A DNA stretch of 64,000 nucleotides, from NCBI GenBank assembly GCA_001600695.1, contig BCKQ01000010.1:552333-616332 (forward strand), read 5' to 3'. The notes beneath the pieces were generated by a model. It ran no database searches and was not told the DNA's origin. It worked only from the letters and a program-made list of their open reading frames with translations. Within the stretch, counting starts at the first letter, position 1. Every line of letters begins with the position of its first letter. Below, piece after piece: positions 51,885 through 63,897 of the stretch. The stretch is from Ascoidea asiatica (Eukaryota; Ascomycota; Saccharomycetes; Ascoideales; Ascoideaceae). A program made the translations under genes and the position numbers.

Positions 51885-54800
51885 ATGACTGAAACTATTA
51901 AATGTTTATCCAAAAAATTTAATGACAACATTGCCGTAAATGAAGTTACATCTAATAAAATGGATAAACAAATTACATCAGTTAGTGAATGAATCAACAA
52001 ACTAAGATCTGATGTTAGTGAAAGATTTAAAAATCAAGATTCAAATACTCTTAAATACAGTAAGCATTTTGATGATTTAAGATCTACTATTACAAATCAA
52101 ACATCGGATATAGATTTTATTAAAGATATGCTTAAATCCATTACATCTTCTTTATCTAAATCTTCTACAATTAATGATCCTGTTGCTCAAATTAAACAAG
52201 AAGATGCTTCTGGTTCAGACACAACTAGTGCTACAGATAATAAAAATCTTGCTGCTCATCCAAATGTCAATACTACTGATGATGCTGATAACACTAGATT
52301 TTTTGAAGCTGAAGACAAATTCAAAGAAGAAATTCTTAAATCACCAACTATACCAGCTGCTGCTCCAAAAGTTCAAAAGCTTGCACAAGGATTTCAAGCA
52401 CCCAAACAAAATAACCAGAACATATTCACTGAACTGAATGAGGTTAATAACTGGAGATATGATCTCAATCAAATTAAATCTGATGAAATAAAGATTGAGT
52501 CTGCTGCTTGGGAGAATCCGAGGGTTGAAAGTGTTTTACTTTGGCCAGGTATGGCAATAAACAGAGATACTTCTGGTATTGGTATGGATGGTACTTCAAA
52601 ACCACCAAAATTAAAACAAAATTTAATTATTGAAGGTAGACAAGGTAGAAAATTAATTCTAAAATTACAATCTATTGACACTTACTTCAAAATGAATTGG
52701 TTAAGATATGATTTGTGGGGTATAAATCTTTATAACTATATTCCAGAATCTATGAATTTAGAATGGATTAATTTGATTAGAACCATTGCAAGAAATGGTT
52801 TAAAAAACCCTTCATAGCCTGCTTCCTGTGCTTTCATTCTCGGAGATATAGACACAGATCGAAATTATAGAGCTTTAATTCAACAATTCAAAGAAATTAA
52901 ACCCTCTGAAAATGAAAAAGTTGTTGATTATATTACAAGATTTAGAAATTCTTATGAAAGTCTTCCTTGAAATGCTGTTTCTAGTACTTTCATGAGATCA
53001 ACAATTATTTCTCAAATTAAAAATGAATTTCCTCATCAAATTCAATGGGAAACAAAATTTCCATCCAAAACAACTATTGAATTGTTCAATAAATTACTTA
53101 ACTTGTTCAGTTCAAGAGATGTTTTTACAGCTGTTTCAAATGTAGTTATTATTGACAATGATATTTATATGTTCAATAATTTTGAATCAATTATTGATTC
53201 AAACTCAAAGGAAAACTTCAATGCAATTCGTTCCACAACCAAAACTTGTGATTTCTGTAATCTCCCAGGACATTTCAGAAATACTTGTTTCTGGTATAGA
53301 AAATACAAAAAAATTGCTGAAACCGAAGCTGCAAATAGAAACTCAAAAGGTAATTCCAATTCTAGATACAAAAACAAATATGACAAGAAGTCTAGTTCCA
53401 GAATTGCTAAAGAAGGAGTGGAGGAAGACCAATCTGAAAAGTCAGAGCTTGAACTGACCTCAGAATCCTTTTCTGACGATGAACATTTTAGATTAATTAA
53501 CACCAACAACAAAAAGTTTCCTAATAGATATTTCAATTCTTCTGTTAATGATAAACAGATGAAAATTCTTTTCGATACTGGTGCTGAATCCAACTATGTT
53601 TTTGAATCATCCTTAAAAGGCTTGGAAATCAAAATGCTACTGCGTAAGCCTACAACAATCCATGGATTTACAGGGACAATGATAGTCAAGAATGATGTCA
53701 TTTTACCACTATTCATTGAAAACTTTGGATTAATTGACATTAAATGTGCTGTTTTTCCAGAAAGTTCAACAAAAGCTTTCGGTATTACTATTGGAAGTAG
53801 ATTTCTCTACGACCATAAATTTTGTGCAAAAGGTAGTGATAGATTTTCAATTATGCTTTTTAACCAAGACAAAAAGTGTATTTTGAGTCCAGAAAATGTT
53901 GATGAATTTGAAAAATTTTATGTCTCAACATCACAGTCAAATGAGGAACAAGTGTTTGATCTTAAGAAATACTCTTACTTAAATGATTCAACTCCAAGAT
54001 TACCTCCAGAAGGACTGTTTAATCACACTATTGAAACCACTTCTGAAACACCAATTTATATTGGAAGTTACAACTATAGTCCTCTTCAACAAAAATTCAT
54101 TGATGAATTTGTTAAATCAAATCTAGAAGCTGGATTAATTTCTGAAACTAAAAGTGGTTAGAACTTTCCATTAGTTCTTGTTCCAAAAGATGATAGAACT
54201 TATAGAGTTTGCGTTGATTATAGGAAATTAAATGCTATTAGTGTTAGGCATTATTTTCCTTTGCCATCTATTGATATCTGCCTAAATAAACTCAATGGTG
54301 CTAAATACTTCACTTGTTTGGATATGAAAAATGGCTTTTACCAAATTGCTTTAGATAATGATAGTAAAGCTAAAACTGCTTTTTCTTCCAATTCAGGTCA
54401 TTATCAATTCAATGTCATGACTTTTGGCTTAGTCAATGGTACTTATACCTTTCAATCATTTATGCTGAAAATTTTAGGCCACCTACCTTATGTTATGGTT
54501 TATGTTGATGATATAATTATTTACAGCCATAATAAAGCAGATCATCTTGATCAAGTTAATGAGGTCCTTACTCAACTTGAAAAAGAAAAACTTCAATTAA
54601 ATGTGAAGAAGTCAAAATTCTTTTGCAAAGAAGTTAAATTTTTAGGACATATTGTTTCCTCAGAAGGAATCAAAAGTGATCCTACAAAGATCGACAAAAT
54701 CTTAAACTGGCCATTACCAAAATCAATTACTTATAGAAGAGGTTTCATTAACTTATGCTCATATTACCGAAAATTTATTTCAAATTTGTCTCAACAAATG

Positions 54801-56710
54801 ATCCCACTTACAGATTTATTGGTTGGGTCTCCTAAACCAGGAACAAAAATTGAATTAAAACCTTTTCAAATTGAATGCTTTACATCAATGAAAAAAACAT
54901 TAACTACTGCTCCTGTTTTAAAAGCATTTGATCCTGAGAGAGTTGCAATTTTAGAAACTGATGCTTCTGACTTTGCTTTAGGTTGTGTATTATTCCAACC
55001 CTATAAAAATGAGAACACTGGCAAGATCCAATTATATCCTGTTGCTTTTGAATCAAGAAAATTTTCAAAAACACAACAAAAGTATTCTGCTCAAGAGAGA
55101 GAACTTTTAGCTGTTGTTCATTCATTGGTTCATTTTCAAAAATATATTGAAGGATGCAAAATTATTGTTAGAACCGATCATGAATATCTTCAATATATTA
55201 GAACTAAATCAGATCCTGGAAAAAGAGTTAGGAAATTCATTGAAATCATTGAACATTATGATTGTGATATTCAATATAAGCCTGGAAAACAAAATGTGGT
55301 TCCTGATTTACTATCAAGAAGGACTGATTTGGTTGATGAAAAAGCAAATGAGACATTAATGGAAATTGATGAACTTAATGAAACTGAAACTCAGATCAAA
55401 ATCATCAAATCAATTAAGGGTTTGTGTGAAGTCGATCTTATTAGAATTAAAGAATTTTTTCAAAATAAAGAAATTCCTAAAAATATGAGTTCTAAATTTA
55501 TCTTTGCTAACTTTATTTTCTATGATAATCAACTACATATTAGAATTCAAGATCGTTTAGCTATTGTTTTAAGTGAAGATAGTTTAAGGAAGTCTCTGAA
55601 AAAGTTCATCTTTCAAATGCTCACTGTTCCATTGGAAATCTAGAAAACATGGTAAATGAAAAATACTTTTATCCGGATAGTATTCTATTATTTCAAGAAG
55701 TTATTAGAGTTTGTCCTCATTGTCAGCTTATGAAAAAGCCATCAGCTATTTCTAAGACATTAACTCCAATTCCTTCTGCAACAGCCTTCTCAAGATGGGG
55801 GATGGATTATATTGGTCCTTTTCAAAAAACTTCATCTGGAAATAAATTTTGTATCACTGCAATTGATCATGGTACAGATTATGCTTATGCTGTTGCAACA
55901 CCAGATACTGGATCGTTACATGTTTTAAATTTAATTCAAACTATCGTCACTAACCATGGTCAAATGAAAGAAATAATTATGGATAATGGTTCTGGTTTTG
56001 TTGAAAATAATGTTATTGAGAAATTAGATTCCTTAGGAATCAAATGTCGCAAAACCACTCCATATCACCCAGAGACTAATGGTAAATGTGAGAAGTTTAA
56101 TGGTTTATTCAAACAAATTTTATTTCATTTGAATGTTTCCTCAGAATGGGACCTCCTTATCAATGCTGCATTAATTCAATACAGGTCAAGAAAGTCAAAA
56201 TATGGGTTTTCACCTTACTTTTTAACTTTTGGTGTATATTCAGGTTCAAGCAATAATACGCAACCTTATGCAAGAGAACCTACAGATGCCGAGGATCAAG
56301 AAGCTACTCAATTAAGAGTCTTACAAATTCAAAAGCTAAATATAAAAAGAAAGGAACATTCCAAAATTAAATGGAACATTTCAAATACCAAAAAGAAACT
56401 TCAAGAAGACAAAGCATTCATTGAAGTTTTTGAAGTAGGTGATTATGTTTTAAGACAAAGAGTTAGAAAACACAAATTAGAACCATATTATGATGGTCCA
56501 CATATTGTGAAAAAGGTTTTTGTTAATAATGTTTACAAACTTTCCACTTTAAACGGTGCTGATATTAAAAATAAAGTAAATGGTAATAGATTATTTCCTG
56601 CTTTGACTGACGATAAGCATCCAATTACAAATTTTTTCATTGATTCTCAAAAATTACTAAATGGTGATAGATCAAGATTAACTAAAATCTCAAGGGCCTT
56701 CGATTTGTAA
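51885..56710 (+). pseudogene. Gag-Pol polyprotein of the Ty3/gypsy element, broken
   Basis: From ATG 51885 a single frame runs to about 55600 with only four stops: TGA 51990, TAG 52815, TGA 52968, TAG 54159. TGG Trp would fit each; for 54159 the position is the conserved Trp before the first RT strand. Gag is followed by the CCHC knuckle (53247-53288, CDFC then GHFRNTC), protease with DTG (53574-53582), RT with YVDD (54501-54512), RNase H (LETDASDFALG), and integrase. At the A5 run 55599-55603 the frame shifts by -1; the H2C2 finger and the DDx35E core follow (D53, D112 and E148 of the piece from 55649). The C-terminal GP-type module precedes TAA 56708. Gag and pol in one frame is unlike Ty3 itself. 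Confidence 0.93.
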
Positions 56711-56723
56711 ACGTGAGGCTATT

Positions 56724-57209
56724 TGATTGTTAATCATTTTATTCTTTTATTGGAATTGCCTTCGAATATTCTAGGCTATTCTTAGACTTTCTAAGATTGC
56801 ATAGATTGTTCAAGGACTACATTCTATTGCGTTCTCAGAACTTCCGTGTGCATGTTAAATGTACTAGAAGGTTCTGGGTCTGCATTATTTATTCATTCTT
56901 CGAAGCTCTGTGTGCATCTCGAATGTACTGGAATCTTCGTGTTTGTTCTTAGAATGACGTAGTGTCTTCTAGAACAATACTTTATTCTATTTCTTTTCTT
57001 AAGTATGGGAAGTGAACTTTCACATACTAAATTTACAAATTTATTCTTATGATAGGCTACCCGCTCCTATTTTCCACTAATATAAATAGGGCACTTACCT
57101 CCCATATTTTTTATATAATTTTTATATATTTTATATTTTAATTAACAATTNTTTATAATTTGAATTAGATATCTTCTTAGTAATAATTACATAGTTCGAA
57201 CTGCAATCA
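56724..57209 (+). repeat. 3' LTR (486 bp, complete)
   Basis: Starts TGATTGTTAATCA 14 bp after the gag-pol stop and ends CTGCAATCA, followed by target-site copy CCGT. It shows the full LTR and the same TATA box. One N at 57151. Confidence 0.95.
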
Positions 57210-57213
57210 CCGT

Positions 57214-57976
57214 CCTACCTTCCGTAGGTCGTGTCCTTGGTTTTCCGTCCTGGTGAAAAATTTTCCTTTTCTCTTCTTACTTTCGTTCAGGTTTATTAAA
57301 GAGTGCATATAGTCCAGCAACAAATATACATACTTAAGGAAGTTATTTTAATGCCCGTTTTTCAAATTTCGACCTTTGCCATTTTAGTAGGAACGTAGAG
57401 CAAAAAAAAAATAACGCCACTTAGCCATGGGCGCCGCAGGCAAGACAATTTTGAATGTGGCACCTTTAAAGTGGCCAGAAAACGAAGGTTTGTAATTACT
57501 TTTTTAACTGGATTTTTACTAGTTTCCTGATTAAAAAGATTAAAACTGAAGGAGCCTAGGACATATTTGTCGACAGAAATGTCCGACATTTTTAAGCTTT
57601 AACCAAAATTTGAAAAAGGGTCTTTATAATAGAATTATAAAAAATATTAGACAACTGAATTATATTACAACTTCACAAAACAAATAACATGTTATTATAA
57701 TTAAATGATTTAGTATACTACTTAACTATTTAATAAAAATAAAAAAAATAAAGTCCCACTACAAAAAACAAATATAGTATCAAAAGTTTTGAATACAATA
57801 AAAAAATAAAATAAAAAGGAAAAGTCAATTGATTAAATAAAATAAAATAAAAAAAGAAAGTCAATTGATTAAATAAAAGAAAAATACTTAAGTGTTGAAT
57901 AGAAAAATCAAAATAAAATAAGATGGTCAATTAATTGAACATTTAAAAAGTAAAGAATATAATATAAAGAAGTCCT
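57214..57976. other. Flank of the retrotransposon
   Basis: G+C-richer to about 57490, then AT-rich. A minus-strand ATG frame of 75 codons (57362-57589) is present but has no recognisable motif and mixed composition; I leave it as a doubtful ORF. No other feature. Confidence 0.3.
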
Positions 57977-58607
57977 TTAAGGTTGAGATACCAATTCAAA
58001 ATCAGAGTTATTTTCTGAATCATCATCATCACTTATACTAATAATTTCAGCATTTTCAGGTATAGAAATTTGATCTTTTTTTGTTTTCTTATATTTTTTA
58101 TTTTTCTTACTATTTTCATTTGATTCTTTATTAGTTTTTTTGATAATTATTCTTTTTTTTTTGGGTGGATTAATGTCTAATTGTTGGAAAAATTCATCTC
58201 CAACATTTTTAGGGGATCTCCTAGTTCTAACAGCTATTGATTCAGTAAAAGTTGTTGAAGATGAATCCGCAAGTTTTCTTTTATTTGAAGTTTTTTTATT
58301 ATCATTATTATCAGGAATACTCAAATAATATTCAAGTGGCTTAAACATAAATGGTTGTTGAGGATTACCAGTTGTAAGTGATGGCTCGTTCAATGGGCAG
58401 AAAGGAGTTGAATCTTTGGTTGAATCTTTGGTTGAATATCTTGATGAATGTGTTGATGAATGTGTTTTAGAATTTCTGGAATTAGAACTAGAAGTTGAAG
58501 TAGTAGTGGAATTAGAATTTAGTTTATTATGAAATTTTGAAAAGCTGGTTGATTTACTTAATAATATAATTTTACTAATACCTTTCGAATTGTCATTTAA
58601 ATTTTTT

Positions 58608-58975
58608 GGTTTATTTGAATTTGAATTTGAATTGGATTTCGAATTGGATTTTGAATTGGATTTTGAATTGGTTTTGCAATTGGTTTTTGAATTGGTTTTG
58701 AAATTGGTTTTGCAATTGGTTTTGCAATTGTATTTTTGAATTGGTTTTTTAATTGGTTTTTGAATTGTACTTTTAATTGTATTTTTAATTGTATTTTTAA
58801 TTGGATTTTTAATTGGATTTTTAATTTTATTTGCATTTTCATTTGTTGTTTCATTTGAATTTTGATTCGAAATATGATTTGAATCTGAATTTTGAATTTC
58901 ATTTGATCTTTTAATTGAATCTTTAATTGAATTTTTAATTGAATCTTTAATATCTTTAATTGAACCAAAATTTGA
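58608..58975 (-). repeat. Degenerate short tandem repeats coding Lys/Asn/Ser/Thr-Ile runs
   Basis: Units such as GAATTGGATTTT and AATTGGTTTTT are repeated in many variants. Read on the minus strand they give Asn-Ser-Lys-Ser, Asn-Cys-Lys-Thr and Lys-Asn-Pro-Ile-type repeats in the tail of the large relic gene; the frame changes between blocks. Confidence 0.7.
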
Positions 58976-60759
58976 ATTTTTATTTTGAATTTAATTTTTT
59001 ATTGAATCTTTAAGTATATTCAAGTTTGCATCTTTGTTTGTAAATGAATTTTTAATTGAATTTAAAGTATTATCATCTGAATCATCTACAAAAAGAGCAG
59101 AATCTTTGAAAAAAGNATTATAATCCAATGGTTTATGTGATTTATTTTTGTTTTCTTTCTTTTTCCCCTTTTTGATATCAGTTTTTTCAGTGAATTTATT
59201 TGAATTATCTTCGATGTAAGGAATTTGGTTGATTAATTTAATACCATTTTTTGAATTGAATTCTTCTAAAAAATAATTTGTTTTATTGGATGTGTTTAAA
59301 AAATCATCATATATTTCATCTGTTCGAATTGATAAATTAGAAAAAGATTACGATTAACAAAAAAAGTTTGATTATAATCTAATGGTTTAATTGGATCACA
59401 AATATTTTGCATAGAATTGAATAGATTTATTCTATAAGGAATATGATTTAAATAATTTTTAAAATCATCATCTAGGGAAGATAATAGATCCATTTTAATT
59501 TTACTTGCAGCAAAAATTGGTTGTAATTGTTTTCTCATTTTTGTTTGTAATTGTAAATTTGTAAACTTAAATTTTTCAGCTGCATCTAATGCCTTTTCAA
59601 GAGAATCTTTATTTGATGAAAAATCGACAAGTTTTTCAAAAAATACTCTGGATAATCCAAAGTATTTTACATTAATTTCCATATAGCATTTTTGTTTGAT
59701 TTTAGTATTTGTCATCCCTTTTCCTTTTTTTTTTCCAATATATAGAGTAATACGTTTGGAATTAATTGATGAGGAGGTAAAATTTCTTTTTTATGATTAT
59801 TAACAACTGTACTAATTTTATACTCTTTTCTTTCAATTGCTTTTGCAGCTCTTTTTGATAATTTTGAATAATTGAAATTTTCAATATCTTCATATTGAGA
59901 AAGGGTGATAGGACAATCAATAGATAATAAATTTACCAAATCCAAAGTTGTAGAAGAAGATTCAACTTTTAAAGAAAGACTGAGAACATGAGTCCATAAT
60001 TCTTTTTCACTTTCATATTGAATAATGTTAGTATCTTTGGATTTATTTACTAAATTTTTAAAACCAGCTTGATAAGACCAATATTTGAGCTTTCCATAAA
60101 GACTGTAACAGAAAAGCAAGAACATAATTTAAGAAAGGTAATCATAGGATTCAATTGGATATTTGTTATATACCCTATTATAATCCTTCATTTTCATCTC
60201 TTCTATTGAAGTTATTGTTAAACCTTTATCATTGAAACTTTTGTAATCGATAATTAATTGAACAACCTTCTCATAAGCATTAAAAACTTTCAAAGTTTTA
60301 TTGAAATAACAAAATAATTGAAGATCTGTTTGATAGAAGAAGATAACCCATCTATTACCACCAGTTAAAATGCACATATCAACCCATAGTTCTAACAATT
60401 GAAGAAAAGATTTATTTAGCAAAATTGCATCTGAAACAATACATTCTAAATTATCTCTAGCAATTTGTTGAACAATTAAACTAAAGAAAGGAATGGTAAT
60501 TTTTTTTCTAAACTTTTCTGGACTGATATCACCTTCACCAACTTGATCATCATTAACATATGGATTCATGAAAAAGAGTTTTCTTATTTTTTCATTTTGC
60601 TCTTTTTTATATGATTCATTTAAAGAATTTTGAGAAGAATGGTCAATTCTCATAGTAGGAGAGAATAATGTAGATGATTTTAATGATAAATTCAATGATA
60701 AAGGAGGAGCAAATTGTTTGTTTTTATCACTAGATAAAACTAGTTTTTTGATGTAGATA

Positions 60760-61200
60760 CAGTATCTTTATAATTAGAATCATCATCATTATCATCATCA
60801 TCATCATTATCATTATCATTATCATGTCCATTGTTATCATCTTCATTATCAAAGTCATTGTTTTCATATCCATTGTTATCATCTTCATTATCATGTCCAT
60901 TATTATCATCTTCATTATCAAATTCATTGTTATCATCTTCATTGTTATCATCTTCACCAAGTTCGACTGCTTTAGTAAGTACAACGTCATTATCATCTTC
61001 ATCAATAAATAATTTCATATTATTATCATGATTATTATTATTATCTTTATTATTATCTTTATTATTATATGATTCATTATTATCTTTATTATCATTTGAT
61101 TCATTATTAAATAATTCATTATTATTTGATTCATTATTAAATGATTTATTATTTTCTTCTTCAGAATTTGATCCAAGAATATAATTATTATCAGCATACA
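60760..61200 (-). repeat. Trinucleotide-rich tract coding Asp/Asn/Glu repeats
   Basis: ATC/TTA/TTC triplets dominate; the minus-strand product is an acidic repeat such as NEDDNNGHD. It lies within the large relic gene. Confidence 0.8.
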
Positions 61201-62201
61201 CTTTATTTGTTTTAATCTCTTCCTTATCCTCCTCTGAGCTGTCGATATTACCGTCATGTCCCATACTCCAATTATCATCTGAGGCAGACAGACTATTAGG
61301 ACCTTCAGATTTAAGACTTTGATTTTCAGAGCTAATGTCAATTATATCTTCAACTGTTTCTCGAATCTCATCAATTATAAGACCCATCTTTTCAGCTAGG
61401 GATTTAGGTCTTGGAAGATCATCAGTAAATTTGGCAGCACCATAAGCTACTTCAGCTCTTGTTTCATCAGAAGTACCAGTTACATCAATCCATTCACCAT
61501 TTTTTTTTTACCAAGATATTTTCTATTTCACTGGGAGCTCCAATTTTATTTGCATCAAAATCAAGCAGTCTTACAGCAGCATCATAATGAGTAGTTGAAG
61601 AAGGAATGAAATAATTAGGATTTTTTTACAATTTAAGTGAAGGTAATGGAGTAACCTTTAAACTTTTATTTTTTTTAATATTATCCAAATACATTTCATT
61701 TTCAATTTTATAATTTTCTAGTTGATTTTGATAAAATTCTTTTTTTTTTATTTCAGCCTCTTTATTCATTTGAAAGGAAAGTGCCCTTGGAAATTCATTA
61801 AATTTTTCTTTATCAATTAATTCTTTTTGTTTTTTTTCTTTTTCTCTTAAAATTAAAATATCTGCTATATTTCCAGGATTATAGTTTTTGAATTCTTTGA
61901 ATACTGACCTCGAAGTTATATTAGTTGAAGAGTCTACATCTGAATTTGAATCTAAATGAGAATCTGATTCTGAATAAGATTCCACTGATGCAAATGATTC
62001 TGAATCAGAATAGGAATATTAGTTATAATTTTTTTTGAAAGGATTTGCTTTATCATATTTTTGTTTCTTTTTAAAATTCTTTTTTTCTTCCTCTCTTTTT
62101 TTTTCTATAGCATTTTGTAAAGCTTTTTCTCGTTTTCTAGCTTCAATATCCATTTTATGACCAGACATTAGAAACGATGGTTTTCCCTTATTTGATTTCA
62201 T

Positions 62202-63657
62202 TTTTTTTTTATTGTATCAGTACTTGATGTTTTAATTAATTTAATTTATGATTATAAGTTTATTTTTAAGATATTTTAAGATACTATAGCATCTTGACCT
62301 ATTTAAGGAAGACTAAACTTATTTTATATATTTCGGCAATACCTTGATTCCATTAGTTTTTAAAATTAATAAAGCACAAAGTTTTGATTCAAAACAAACT
62401 GATTTCTATTAATCATTATAATATAAGAAGAAATAAATTCTTGATTTGTGAATGAAACTTTCCAACTTTAACTTAAATTAATAAAAAGCTAGAAGTTATT
62501 ATATTAGATTTATTATATTTGATATATTATATTTGATCAAATTAAGTTAGAATCGATAATTGTGAATTTCTAAGATCAGATTACAAAAATCGTTGTATGG
62601 CAAAACAAGTGACTTACACAGTCAAAGGGAAAATTAACAAAAATCGTTTTTATCCAATTGTACAACCACTTGACCCACTTAATTGCACTGCGAATATACT
62701 GAAATGAAATAATTAGTGAAAATAAAATAAATCATCCCTCAGTTATTATTACGGTTTGTCTATTAATAGTTTAATACAGCACTAAAGACCTACTATATTT
62801 GGGATTATATAAGCATGTTTTAGGAAAAATTAAGAAAGTCAAACCAATTTTTAAATTGTTTTTACATCCTATAAAAAAGATTCCAATCATCTAAAAAAAA
62901 GACAAAACTTAAATTTTAACTAAAACATTTGATTCTTATTCAAGCGAAGCAATTTTTAATAAATTTCAAAAAGAATTGACTTAAATAGCAGTTTTGAAAG
63001 ATTTGGTTGTTTATTTTTTGTTCAAAAAATACTTTTATCAAAATCTCGAATACTAAAACCTTTTTTTAAACAAAATTAAGTTCATTTTAAAAAGAAACAT
63101 TTTGTGGTTAAAATGATCTATCTGTTGTTTTATTTTAATAAATTTCTGTTTCAGAATCCTACTTTTCATTTTATTTCAAGAATTTTTCTTTTTTTGAATT
63201 CATTTCGAATTGTTGAATCGTTTTTAATAAATTTGTGAAAAACTAGGGGTCTCTTAGGGAAAGCTTAGCGATAGCTATTAAACTATTAAAGTTATGGTAT
63301 TCAAAACGTTTTAAGTGCAACTAACGGTGGTTTAACACCCCTTTTAATATGGAAATAAGGTGTATGTTGGGTTGTTTCTTTTAACTTATTACCTTTCGAA
63401 ATAAAACGTTCTTATGAATTAACTGGCTCTTAAAATAGACTTAAGTAGTCAAAATTACCTTTAGATTTTAAAATTTTAGAATAAATCCATAATAATACAT
63501 TAACAGGCTAAACACCTAGAACGTGGTGTCAATCCAATGTTAATATTTAATGTCAGTGGACAACAATAATAAATTACAAACCAGCAGTAACATACATTTC
63601 GCTTCACTAACTTTCAATTTTAAATCTGGAATTCCACAAATCAGAGACCTCTATTAA
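62202..63657. other. AT-rich intergenic region with a G+C-richer patch
   Basis: Upstream of the relic gene. A G+C-richer patch with GGGGTCTCTTAGGG lies near 63240-63360. I see no gene. Confidence 0.3.
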
Positions 63658-63897
63658 CTTATTTGTAGACTAACGCAAGATATTAAAGTTGAAAATTGCA
63701 ATAAATGTAAAACAATATTCCGTTTTAGAGGCGTTAGCCAACCTTCAAATGAAAGCTTAATGTTAATATTGACAAATAAAATTGAAGATTATTTAAAAAG
63801 GCGTATAATTGGTACCACTGGAATATTTCAGTACATTTATTTTATTAAAATTTGTTACCCCTTAATTTTTGAATTCATAATATTTCCTACGTTCTAA
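63658..63897 (+). other. Open frame of 79 codons with a CxxC pair, no ATG start
   Basis: Open between TAA 63655 and TAA 63895. It starts with an ordered part containing ENCNKCKTIFRFRG and continues to a Leu/Ile-rich end. The CxxC followed by an aromatic-rich stretch recalls zinc fingers of transposases (BED type), but the second metal pair is missing. Too weak to call a gene; a transposon relic is one option. Confidence 0.25.

Larger units (their letters stand above)
50670..57209 (+). mobile_element. Ty3/gypsy LTR retrotransposon, full length but inactive
   Basis: Direct LTRs flank one long gag-pol region with the order protease, reverse transcriptase, RNase H, integrase, which defines Ty3/gypsy (Metaviridae-type) elements. 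LTR ends are TGATTG...CAATCA. The 4-bp target duplication CCGT lies just outside (50666-50669 and 57210-57213), so this is one intact insertion. The LTRs differ at about eight positions plus a small indel in 465 compared bases, a fairly recent insertion. The coding region is disabled by four stops and one frameshift. The 5' LTR contains the 155-N assembly gap. No chromodomain or envelope gene. Confidence 0.95.
57977..62201 (-). pseudogene. Large unrecognised gene (about 1,400 codons) broken by frameshifts and stops
   Basis: From ATG 62201 to the stop at 57977, minus-strand pieces join in order. A Lys/Glu-rich N-terminus ends in TAA at 62019, and the same frame goes on with Ser/Asp/Glu repeats to TAA 61626 and again beyond it. 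Then there is a shift in an A10 run near 61500, an acidic Asp/Asn/Glu repeat region (60760-61200), a shift in an A6 run near 60750, and an ordered domain (SLIVQQIARDNLECIVSDAI and ELWVDMCILTGGNRW). Next come TAA 60127, a shift in an A-run near 59730, another ordered part, a shift near 59345, and a long Lys/Asn/Ser-rich tail with one TAA. The end is basic plus NAEIISISDDDDSEN, a good SUMO-interacting motif. Intact neighbours with similar A-runs argue against sequencing error. Nuclear protein inferred; family not recognised. Confidence 0.6.

Noticed and set aside
57362-57589. 75-codon minus-strand ATG frame next to the 3' LTR
   Set aside because: No motif, no promoter seen, sits in the composition-shifted flank; not enough to call a gene.
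60129-60181. Intron as explanation for the break at 60127 in the large relic gene
   Set aside because: A GTATAT donor and TTACAG acceptor exist, but joining them does not keep the frame; an in-frame stop is simpler.
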